From contig JAPUHG010000237.1 in NCBI GenBank assembly GCA_027297845.1, forward strand, positions 1 through 5,525: 5,525 nt of DNA. Reading direction: 5' to 3'. The notes under the pieces were generated by a model. The model ran no database searches. It saw only the letters and a program-made list of their open reading frames with translations, and was not told the DNA's origin. Source of the stretch: Gammaproteobacteria bacterium (GTDB lineage: Bacteria > Pseudomonadota > Gammaproteobacteria > Steroidobacterales > MnTg04). The translations under genes were made by a program, and so were the position numbers. Position 1 is the stretch's first letter. Every line of letters starts with the position of its first letter. This document shows, piece by piece, positions 1 to 5,525 of this stretch.

Positions 1-104
1 CCTGATTTGCCCCGTATCGGTTGCTGTAGACAGTGTCCTTTTATTAAACTCAGCAAACCTATACGGCCTTAATATTGCGGCTTTAGCGCGGGCGCGCGAC
101 CAAT

Positions 105-1106
105 ATGCAGCCTTACAGACAAAGCGATTACGATGTAACAAACACGGTGCAAGTCAGCTCCCCGAGCGCTGTGACGGAAGCGGTGTTTGAAACGCTTGCC
201 AAGGCTTTCCCCGGCGAAGAATTTCCCCGCGCGCGCCAGGCCTATGTGGATTTCGAAAAGCTGTTCACGGGAAAGTGGCCCGGTTTTCTGGGGTGCGACA
301 CCGTTTATCACGATATTCAGCACACGCTGGACATGTCACTGGCGGTCGCAAGAATTCTCACCGGTCATGAATTAACCGTTCCCGCCAACGAGCGTCTCGG
401 CGCTGCCCGCGTGCAACTTGGCATGATCGTCGCGCTGTTCCACGACGCCGGATACATCCGCAGCAGTGAAGAGGACACCGTTTATCGCCACGGAGCGGAA
501 CTGACTCAGTCGCATGTCGGAAGAAGCGCTGCGCTTTTGAAAACTTACCTGCCGACCATCGGCCTCGCAGACCAGGCGGAAGTCGCCGCCATCATCGTAC
601 ATTTCAGCGGCTATGAGATTCCACTGGATGAAATCCTGGTCGATGATCCTTTGGACGAAAGACTGGGCCACCTGGTCGCAACCGGGGACATGATTGCGCA
701 AATGGCGGACCGCTGTTACCTGGAGAAATGCCGCGATCGCCTGTTCCCGGAATTCGTGCTCGGTCGCGTCAATATGCTGGACGGTGACGAAGACGACGGG
801 GCCGAATGGACACCCGAAGAATTGCTGCGCCGAACTCCAATGTTTTTCGAACAGGTAATGAACGACCGCCTGGATGGCGCATTTAACGGTGGTTACAAAT
901 ACCTGGAAGTGCTGTTTGACGGAAAGAATCCATACCTGGAATCAATCAACCAGAGCATGGACTATCTCCAGCACATTATCGATACGGGTAATTGGAGTTT
1001 GCTGAGGCGCGACCCACCGGTTTTCTCCTGGCAGCCCGATGAAGAAGACGCGATCACCGTCATCCAGAAACTCGCAGCATCTGATCTCAAGAAACTCGCT
1101 GGTTAG
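105..1106 (+). CDS. HD-domain metal-dependent phosphohydrolase, substrate unknown
   Basis: A 333-residue soluble protein with the metal-ligand pattern of the HD superfamily, whose members use one or two divalent metals to hydrolyse phosphate esters, often of nucleotides. Visible motifs in order are YHDIQH (68-73, with D76 following), the defining HD pair in LFHDAG (H113, D114), SHVGR (H137), a lone histidine in IIVHFSGYE (H166) and an acidic segment TGDMIAQMAD (D195, D202). The first motif resembles the YHNxxHAxD signature of cyclic-nucleotide phosphodiesterases. The C-terminal third (about 210-333) has no motif I recognise. There is no signal peptide or membrane segment, so it is probably cytoplasmic. 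ATG 105 is the first ATG after an in-frame stop at 84-86. It has no clear Shine-Dalgarno, and GTG 147 is an alternative start. It appears to be transcribed alone and converges on the M15 gene with 8 bases between stops. Membership of the superfamily is well supported; the substrate cannot be told from sequence. Confidence 0.88.
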   Translation: MQPYRQSDYDVTNTVQVSSPSAVTEAVFETLAKAFPGEEFPRARQAYVDFEKLFTGKWPGFLGCDTVYHDIQHTLDMSLAVARILTGHELTVPANERLGAARVQLGMIVALFHDAGYIRSSEEDTVYRHGAELTQSHVGRSAALLKTYLPTIGLADQAEVAAIIVHFSGYEIPLDEILVDDPLDERLGHLVATGDMIAQMADRCYLEKCRDRLFPEFVLGRVNMLDGDEDDGAEWTPEELLRRTPMFFEQVMNDRLDGAFNGGYKYLEVLFDGKNPYLESINQSMDYLQHIIDTGNWSLLRRDPPVFSWQPDEEDAITVIQKLAASDLKKLAG

Positions 1107-1114
1107 CAGCCTGG

Positions 1115-1795
1115 TTAGGGCGGGTCGCTGACGTTTAGGACGTATTGCGCGAATATTTCCGCCAGTCGAGGCGAAACGGCTTCCAGACCCAGCACATCGC
1201 TTTCAGCCAGCGCATCTTCCAAAATCGCAACAGTCAATGATTGCAAAGCCTGAGTCGCTACCGGCGCGAAACTCAGATGCCAGGGTTCGCTTTGAAAACC
1301 GTCATTGAGCCCCAAATAGGGCCGGTAGAAATCGGTCTGCCGCAGATGCTCGTCCAGCCACTCGGCAAGCTTCCAAAACACACCATCGCTTGTGAATTCC
1401 TCTTTTACCAGCCTGATCCGGTAACCCTCGGGCACCGCTGCGCGATCGATAACATCCAGATCGCTTCCCCAATGATGCCTGCTCGCACCAGGCAAAGCAG
1501 ACCAGCGCAGAATAGTCGCTACCAATTCATCCTTGTTCAGTATCGAATGCTCAAGCTCTACGCCATCTGCGTCGAGTATTGGTCGCTCACCTCTGTATTT
1601 CGCATTCCATATGCCGCACTGAGTCGCAAAACTCCGAAAAGCGCTGACCGCTTCCAGTTCTATTCCCTCATCTGCAACCATTGCTTTCAGCGCGAGAAAT
1701 GCCTGCGCCACCAACGGATGAAGCTGTATGCCCAGCTCGTCAACCGGCAGCACATGGCTATCGTCATAGCCGGTCAGTTGTTTCGCGTTCAACAT
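1115..1795 (-). CDS. M15 family zinc peptidase, VanY-like D-Ala-D-Ala carboxypeptidase
   Basis: A 226-residue LAS-type (M15) metallopeptidase. The family cleaves D-Ala-D-Ala or related bonds in peptidoglycan peptides. Numbered from ATG 1795, the SAFRS element is at 51-55 (R54 would contact substrate). The zinc motif SRHHWGSDLD at 105-114 fits SxHxxGxxxD, with H107 and D114 as ligands. EPWH at 170-173 supplies the catalytic base E170 and the third ligand H173. All catalytic residues are therefore present. There is no signal peptide, lipobox or membrane segment at the N-terminus, which is unusual for an enzyme acting on mature wall. I chose ATG 1795 because a GGGGG sits 8 bases upstream and the protein then begins directly with MLNAKQLTG. 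ATG 1810 adds five residues and would overlap the pirin stop. The gene lies directly downstream of the pirin gene and is very probably co-transcribed and translationally coupled. Dipeptidase or L,D-carboxypeptidase activity is also possible. Confidence 0.87.
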   Translation of the reverse strand: MLNAKQLTGYDDSHVLPVDELGIQLHPLVAQAFLALKAMVADEGIELEAVSAFRSFATQCGIWNAKYRGERPILDADGVELEHSILNKDELVATILRWSALPGASRHHWGSDLDVIDRAAVPEGYRIRLVKEEFTSDGVFWKLAEWLDEHLRQTDFYRPYLGLNDGFQSEPWHLSFAPVATQALQSLTVAILEDALAESDVLGLEAVSPRLAEIFAQYVLNVSDPP

Positions 1796-1799
1796 CCGG

Positions 1800-2669
1800 T
1801 CAGCCCCCATTTGCCGTCAAAGTCCCGGCGCTATATTCGCGAACGGCCTGCTCAATTTCCTCGCGAGTATTCATCACGAAAGGCCCATGCTGGACTACCG
1901 GTTCGCCTGTGGGTATCGCCGAAAGAAACAACACGCCAGCACCCTGATCGCCGGCTTCGACACGCCACCGATCGCCATCGCCGAGCAACGCCGCCTGCCA
2001 CCGATCCACGCTGGTGACCTGACCTGGCTCTCCCGAGCGTACCTGCCCGTCATATACATAAAAAAAGGCGTTGCGATCAGCCACCACCGCGCATTCGAAT
2101 ACCTCACCGGAAACCAGTTTCAGATCGAAATAATCAACCTTGGTCGCATTGCCGGCGACCGCGCCAACTGTCTGCTTGTCCTTTAATCCGAAATGGCCAG
2201 CGATAATTTTCGCCGTACCTCCACAGGATAGCGGAACCTGCGGAATTTCTTGTGGTTTGATATCGCGGTAACTGGCTGGCTCCATTTTCAACGAGCCGGG
2301 CAGATTGATCCATAGCTGGAATCCGCGCAGCAAACCATCCTTCTGCTGCGGCATCTCCGAGTGAATAATCCCGTGGGCCGCAGTCATCCATTGCACCGCA
2401 CCCGGACCAAGCTCACCCCTGTTTCCCAGGTGATCTTCGTGGACCATTAGACCATCCAGCATATAAGTGACCGTTTCAAATCCCCGGTGCGGGTGTGGTG
2501 GGAACCCGGCAATGTAGTCATCCGGATCGTCGCTATTGAATTCGTCGAGCAAAAGAAAGGGGTCATGCCGCGCGAACTGGGTCTGACCCAGGCTGCGCCG
2601 CAGCCTGACGCCGGCGCCATCGCTGGTCTCCATCGCGGTAATTATTCTTTCGACCGGCCTGATGTTCAT
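1800..2669 (-). CDS. Pirin family protein (bicupin, possible quercetin 2,3-dioxygenase)
   Basis: A 289-residue protein of typical bacterial pirin length. The N-terminal cupin spans about 15-130 and the pirin C-terminal cupin about 175-285. The N-terminal metal site is intact: FPPHPHRGFET gives H59 and H61, and HGIIHSEMP gives H103 and E105, matching the His-His-His-Glu set known from human pirin and E. coli YhhW. Other family hallmarks are GxVQWMTAAxGIxHSE (about 90-105) and the C-terminal IPTGEPVVQHGPFVMNT segment (252-268). Bacterial pirins variously show quercetinase activity or bind metabolic enzymes, and the natural substrate here is unknown. No signal peptide is present, so it is probably cytoplasmic. 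ATG 2669 starts the conserved IRPVERI segment; the Shine-Dalgarno is weak. The stop codon at 1800-1802 abuts or overlaps the start of the M15 peptidase gene, forming a two-gene operon. Family assignment is very secure, the biochemical role is not. Confidence 0.95.
   Translation of the reverse strand: MNIRPVERIITAMETSDGAGVRLRRSLGQTQFARHDPFLLLDEFNSDDPDDYIAGFPPHPHRGFETVTYMLDGLMVHEDHLGNRGELGPGAVQWMTAAHGIIHSEMPQQKDGLLRGFQLWINLPGSLKMEPASYRDIKPQEIPQVPLSCGGTAKIIAGHFGLKDKQTVGAVAGNATKVDYFDLKLVSGEVFECAVVADRNAFFYVYDGQVRSGEPGQVTSVDRWQAALLGDGDRWRVEAGDQGAGVLFLSAIPTGEPVVQHGPFVMNTREEIEQAVREYSAGTLTANGG
1804..1808 (-). promoter_or_regulatory. Candidate ribosome binding site deciding the M15 peptidase start
   Basis: On the minus strand a GGGGG run lies 8 bases before ATG 1795, inside the last codons of the pirin gene. 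The alternative ATG 1810 has no purine-rich run at a usual distance. This favours 1795 and implies that ribosomes finishing pirin reinitiate 4 bases after its TGA. The match to the anti-Shine-Dalgarno is imperfect. Confidence 0.35.
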
Positions 2670-2847
2670 AAAATTTCACGGCGCGCCACAGCAGTATGTT
2701 GGCTCGCCATGTTCCGCGAGGATAATTGATCAGCAGTCGGATGTCGTCATATATCCGCCAATTCCACGGTCTGTTTGGCAAGGGATATGTGTAACAAAGC
2801 TGAAACCCTCAACGTTTCCATGGGTCACAAAAAGAAGGAGGCCCGCC
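2670..2847. promoter_or_regulatory. Divergent intergenic region between pirin and the YbjN-like gene
   Basis: These 178 bases separate two outward-facing genes and must hold promoters for at least one of them, but I found no hexamer pair close to a sigma-70 consensus in either direction. Notable items are a perfect palindrome GGCGCGCC (2680-2687) ten bases upstream of the pirin start, and a short inverted repeat GAAAC/GTTTC (2802-2806 and 2814-2818, loop of 7) about 17 bases upstream of the strong ribosome binding site of the plus-strand gene. Either could be chance. The plus-strand frame is open from ATG 2662 across this region, but the extension does not look like protein. Confidence 0.35.
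2835..2841 (+). promoter_or_regulatory. Strong Shine-Dalgarno fixing the start at 2848
   Basis: AAGGAGG, a near-perfect anti-16S match, ends 6 bases before ATG 2848. It decides the start in favour of 2848 over the upstream in-frame ATG 2662. It is the strongest ribosome binding site in the window and suggests efficient translation of the small exported protein. Confidence 0.85.
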
Positions 2848-3429
2848 ATGCTTAAGTTCGTCCGGTTATTTGCCCAGATTTCGATCTATGTTGCGGTCCT
2901 GTCGTCAATCTTGATCGCACAGGACCTCGATGATTCCGACGAGTCGCCGACTGTCGCCGAAAATCCAATGACGCTCGACAAAGTTGACGAATTGGTCAGG
3001 CGCATCGATGAAAACGCGGTTCGCAACGGTAATAGCTGGCAAATCAAATACAACGAAATATCGATCTTCGTGGTTGGCGACGACAAGGCAGACCGGATTC
3101 GCATCATGTCGCCGGTGAGCAACGCGGCACTCCTGAGTGAAGGCCAACTGGTCCGCCTGATGCAAGCCAATTTCGAAATCGCTCTCGATGCTCGATACGC
3201 GATCGCGCAGGGTGCAGTGTGGAGCGCTTTTATTCATCCGCTGTCAGCCCTGGACGAACGGCAGTTTTTTTCCGGGATGGGGCAAACCGTATCGCTGGTG
3301 GTCACCTATGGGACGACTTTTTCATCCGGTGCGCTGACCTTCACCGGCGGTGACTACTATGACGAGGATGAAAACGCCGATGAACTGGATGTTTTTGGCG
3401 ACATCATGGAAAAAGGTGAGCAGATCTAG
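2848..3429 (+). CDS. Small exported protein with YbjN/CesT chaperone-like fold
   Basis: A 193-residue protein. Residues 1-25 look like a Sec signal peptide: K3 and R6, then a hydrophobic core (ISIYVAVLSSILIA), with cleavage probably near A24-Q25. A polar acidic linker (26-40) follows. Residues 42-155 have a predicted order of helix (LDKVDELVRRID), strands (QIKYNEISIFVVG, RIRIMSPV), helix (GQLVRLMQANFEIAL), strands (ARYAIA, AVWSAFI) and helix (PLSALDERQFFSGMGQTVSLVVTYG). This matches the alpha-beta3-alpha-beta2-alpha plan of the type III secretion chaperone/YbjN superfamily, and the run MQANF...LDARYAIA...HPLSALDE is typical of it. The C-terminus is strongly acidic (GDYYDEDENADELD, 168-181). 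I recognise the fold by pattern only and cannot name a function; peptide binding in the periplasm is a guess. The start is set by the AAGGAGG upstream. It is monocistronic and convergent with the serine hydrolase gene. Confidence 0.8.
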   Translation: MLKFVRLFAQISIYVAVLSSILIAQDLDDSDESPTVAENPMTLDKVDELVRRIDENAVRNGNSWQIKYNEISIFVVGDDKADRIRIMSPVSNAALLSEGQLVRLMQANFEIALDARYAIAQGAVWSAFIHPLSALDERQFFSGMGQTVSLVVTYGTTFSSGALTFTGGDYYDEDENADELDVFGDIMEKGEQI

Positions 3430-3462
3430 GCGCGGCTATTTGAGCAACCGGAAAATCGCTCA

Positions 3463-4635
3463 TTATTTTCTATCGTACGGCACATATCCTTCCCATTCCC
3501 AGGGCAAGTTTGTTTCCCCGATGAGCGCATCAACAAGATACAGAAAAATTCCTTCTCCATTCGAGCTGTTGGAGAGTATCAAGATGCAACGTTGCGCCTC
3601 ATCCAGGCAAAGGGCGTAGTTATTGGTTCCATCATCATGACCTTCCTTGAAGAAAGCGGGACCGAACGGAGACGCAAAAATCCCCCAACCCAAGCCATAG
3701 GCTAACTGGATGTCCTGATTGGCGTTGGTATCCACCGGAAATTGGCTGGGAAATTGATGCTCGGCAGTAATCTTGACCTGCGCGCTCAGCATCTCGACGC
3801 GACTCGCCTGGGTAAGACCATCACCGCGCAAAACGCCCGCAAGAAAAGACGCAAAGTCGTCTACCGTGGTGTCCATCGACCCTGCGGCCCTCACTGATTG
3901 CCGTGCATTGTGGCCAAGATTGTTCCCTTCTTCGTCGAACCCCCGTGAGAAGTTTGGGCGAAAGTCATCGCGCCAGAGCATCGATGTTCGGCGCATTCCG
4001 AATTTTTCAAATACCCGCTCTTGCATGAGCGCATTCACATCAAGCCCCAGACCCTCTTCGAGTACTAATTGGGCGACCTGGATGCCCTCTCCCGAATAAG
4101 CGTATCGCGATCCGGGTTCAAAAATAATCTCAAGTTTTTGCGAGTCGCTAAACCAGCGCCAATTAGGTAAACCGGCATTGTGTGAAAGCAACATGCGAAG
4201 AGTCCATATGCGCCATCGTGGGTCACCAGCGAGGTCGGCATAGTCCTCATATTGCTCGAGCGGTCGCGGCAGGTAATCTGAAATCAGCCGATCGAGGTCG
4301 ACGACGCCCTCATCGACAAGTGTCATTACCGTATAGGCGAATGCTGCTTTGGTGAGCGAGGCAGCGTACATAACTGTGTCCGTCTCTAACGCACGCCCTT
4401 CGTCAACGTCAGCGAAACCATAGGCCTTCACGTACGCGACCTCACCGTCGCTGATCAGCGCCAAAGCGAGACCAGGCACATCTCCGGCCTGCATAAGATG
4501 CTCCACGGTGGAATCGATCTGCTCGGCGGTCAGCGCCACGCCATTGGCGCCTGTGAAACGGGAATCCGGAGCTAAATCCGGAGTCTCGGTGCAAGCGCAG
4601 AGAAAGAGCACACTCACAGCAAAAGCGAAACGCAT
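3463..4635 (-). CDS. Serine hydrolase lipoprotein, class C beta-lactamase/CubicO family
   Basis: A 390-residue protein of the penicillin-binding-protein fold (beta-lactamase class C, peptidase S12, esterase EstB relatives). The N-terminus MRFAFAVSVLFLCAC is a lipoprotein signal with C15 as the likely lipidated residue, placing the enzyme in the periplasm attached to a membrane. The catalytic SxxK is S93-L-T-K96 in YAASLTKAAFAY. The family landmark LLSHNAGLPNW is at 149-159. The second motif reads Y180-S-G, with the tyrosine kept and glycine in place of the Asn of YxN. The third, normally KTG or HxG, is probably H333-D-D-G. These features suit esterase, D-aminopeptidase or uncharacterised hydrolase activity; true beta-lactam resistance is not implied. 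ATG 4635 gives the complete lipoprotein signal; a GGAA about 8 bases upstream is a weak ribosome binding site. It follows mtgA by 88 bases on the same strand. The substrate is unknown. Confidence 0.92.
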   Translation of the reverse strand: MRFAFAVSVLFLCACTETPDLAPDSRFTGANGVALTAEQIDSTVEHLMQAGDVPGLALALISDGEVAYVKAYGFADVDEGRALETDTVMYAASLTKAAFAYTVMTLVDEGVVDLDRLISDYLPRPLEQYEDYADLAGDPRWRIWTLRMLLSHNAGLPNWRWFSDSQKLEIIFEPGSRYAYSGEGIQVAQLVLEEGLGLDVNALMQERVFEKFGMRRTSMLWRDDFRPNFSRGFDEEGNNLGHNARQSVRAAGSMDTTVDDFASFLAGVLRGDGLTQASRVEMLSAQVKITAEHQFPSQFPVDTNANQDIQLAYGLGWGIFASPFGPAFFKEGHDDGTNNYALCLDEAQRCILILSNSSNGEGIFLYLVDALIGETNLPWEWEGYVPYDRK

Positions 4636-4665
4636 AATTCATTTTCCGAAGTTAGGACCCAGAAA

Positions 4666-4695
4666 ATCATACTAACTAATTTTACTCAAACTGAA
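4666..4695 (-). promoter_or_regulatory. Possible sigma-70 promoter for the serine hydrolase gene
   Basis: On the minus strand TATGAT (4671 to 4666) differs from the -10 consensus at one base and lies about 30 bases upstream of ATG 4635 in an AT-rich stretch. The best upstream partner, TTCAGT at 4695 to 4690 with an 18-base spacer, matches only three of six -35 positions. If real, it would give the hydrolase its own transcription independent of mtgA. Confidence 0.3.
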
Positions 4696-4723
4696 AAATG
4701 GTCCCTGGCTAGAGCGTGGCGGC

Positions 4724-5488
4724 TCAAAAATACCGCCTGATCTTTTTGACGCGCCGGTTGAAGGAACTGGTACGCGTTTGCGGGTTATTAGCAATTGGCG
4801 AGGGCAGTGTCGCCGCCAGCTCGATGACCTGCCGATTGGAAAGCCTGGATGCGGAAATACCATAGTAATACCGAGCGGCCGCATCGACGCCATAGATGCC
4901 ACGGCCAAACTCCGCAACGTTGATGTAGTGCTCAAGGATGCGTTTCTTGCTCAGGTTCCTTTCCATTGCAATGGTCAGGACCAGCTCGTGCCACTTGCGC
5001 AAGGGGTTGCGCGAGGGACTCAGGAAAATATTCTTGACGGTTTGCTGGGAAATCGTGCTCGCACCGTAAACGAGACGTTTCTCGGAAAGGTTGTACTCCA
5101 TGGCTTCCTTGAGCGCATTGATATCCACGCCCTGATGAGAATAGAAGTTAGCATCCTCAGCAACGATTAGTGCCCGGATCATGCCGCGTGGCACAGTCTC
5201 GATGGGGACTGGATTCCAGCGCAACCTGGGCCAGTCTTTACGCTGGTGTCGCTCGAACTCGTAGCTGCTGATGAAACTGGATCTTTGGACTGGACCTTCT
5301 GCGTATTTATCCCAGTCGGGCCAGATACCGATCAGGTAACCCAGGTCCATCATGATCAGTATGGGCAACAGCCAGACGCCGATGCGCAGCGCGCGGATGA
5401 AGAGCGGCATGCGAGAAAACGCGCGAAATTTTCCTGATCTACGCAAAGCCATGCCACGTAAGCTGGATCGAGATTGATACACTTGCAT
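4724..5488 (-). CDS. mtgA: Monofunctional biosynthetic peptidoglycan transglycosylase
   Basis: A 254-residue family GT51 enzyme that polymerises glycan strands from lipid II at the outer face of the inner membrane, with no transpeptidase domain. One N-terminal membrane anchor spans about 33-55 (IGVWLLPILIMMDLGYLIGI), preceded by a basic cytoplasmic segment. All GT51 motifs are present: AEDANFYSHQGVD (110-122, catalytic E111), GASTISQQTVKN (142-153), RKWHELVLTIAME (164-176), the second catalytic glutamate region ILEHYINVAEFG (184-195, E186 and E193) and GIYGVDAAARYYYG (197-210). The protein ends in the usual basic tail soon after the domain. Length is slightly above the usual 225-245. ATG 5488 lacks a clear ribosome binding site; M13 (5452) and M27 (5410) are alternatives, and the frame is open up to the window edge without another start codon in view. 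The downstream serine hydrolase on the same strand also has a penicillin-binding-protein-type fold. Confidence 0.95.
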   Translation of the reverse strand: MQVYQSRSSLRGMALRRSGKFRAFSRMPLFIRALRIGVWLLPILIMMDLGYLIGIWPDWDKYAEGPVQRSSFISSYEFERHQRKDWPRLRWNPVPIETVPRGMIRALIVAEDANFYSHQGVDINALKEAMEYNLSEKRLVYGASTISQQTVKNIFLSPSRNPLRKWHELVLTIAMERNLSKKRILEHYINVAEFGRGIYGVDAAARYYYGISASRLSNRQVIELAATLPSPIANNPQTRTSSFNRRVKKIRRYF

Positions 5489-5525
5489 TGGCCGGGAACG
5501 ACTGCAACGACCTGGGTCACGTTGC

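Noticed and set aside
21..49. Possible promoter TTGCTG ... TTAAAC upstream of the HD gene
   Set aside because: The 17-base spacing is right, but the -10 element matches only three of six consensus bases. It is not distinguishable from background.
1241..2017. Long plus-strand open frame of 258 codons
   Set aside because: It lies antisense to the M15 and pirin genes, both of which have full catalytic motifs. Its translation shows no family pattern and has low-complexity Arg/Pro/His-rich content.
2662..2847. N-terminal extension of the plus-strand 2848 gene back to ATG 2662
   Set aside because: The extension overlaps the pirin start, lacks a ribosome binding site, reads as unstructured sequence, and would bury an obvious signal peptide and an AAGGAGG site.
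3441..3469. Possible terminator TGAGC-12-GCTCA followed by a T-rich run between convergent genes
   Set aside because: The stem has only five base pairs with a 12-base loop and an interrupted T tract (TTATTTT), and it abuts the stop codon of the hydrolase gene. It is too weak to call as an intrinsic terminator.
4636..4710. GGACC/GGTCC inverted repeat between mtgA and the hydrolase gene
   Set aside because: The arms are about 40 bases apart, only five bases long and have no T run. Chance is the simplest explanation.
4778..5170. Plus-strand open frame of 130 codons antisense to mtgA
   Set aside because: It is fully inside mtgA, whose GT51 motifs are complete. It has no ribosome binding site or recognisable domain.

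Overview
The window shows bacterial chromosomal DNA of moderate GC, densely packed with genes. The gene families and style suggest a Gram-negative proteobacterium, probably a gammaproteobacterium: a monofunctional peptidoglycan glycosyltransferase of the MtgA type, a lipoprotein-type serine hydrolase, a bicupin pirin and a Sec-exported YbjN/CesT-like protein. This assignment is inferred from families, not from any marker gene. I see no RNA genes, insertion sequences, CRISPR array, integrase or phage genes, and no stretch over 300 bases lacks a gene.

Layout, left to right. Positions 1-104 are a short leader with no convincing promoter. A plus-strand HD-domain phosphohydrolase (105-1106) converges, with only 8 bases between stop codons, on a minus-strand pair. 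That pair is a bicupin pirin (2669 to 1800) followed by a VanY-like M15 zinc peptidase (1795 or 1810 down to 1115). The two reading frames touch or overlap, so they are almost certainly one transcript. A 178-base divergent gap (2670-2847) then precedes a plus-strand gene for a small exported protein with a YbjN/CesT-chaperone-like fold (2848-3429), which has a near-perfect ribosome binding site. It converges on a minus-strand lipoprotein of the class C beta-lactamase/CubicO serine hydrolase type (4635 to 3463). Upstream of that, on the same strand and 88 bases away, lies the peptidoglycan glycosyltransferase mtgA (5488 to 4724), whose frame stays open to the right edge.

Functionally, three of the six genes belong to families that act on peptidoglycan or on D-Ala-D-Ala-like substrates (M15 peptidase, penicillin-binding-fold hydrolase, GT51 glycosyltransferase). 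The HD protein, pirin and YbjN-like protein have no obvious link to them. I see ordinary chromosomal content rather than a defence system or mobile island. The items most worth a second look are the secreted YbjN/CesT-like protein, the eukaryotic-PDE-like motif order in the HD protein, and the coupling of pirin to an M15 peptidase that lacks a visible export signal.
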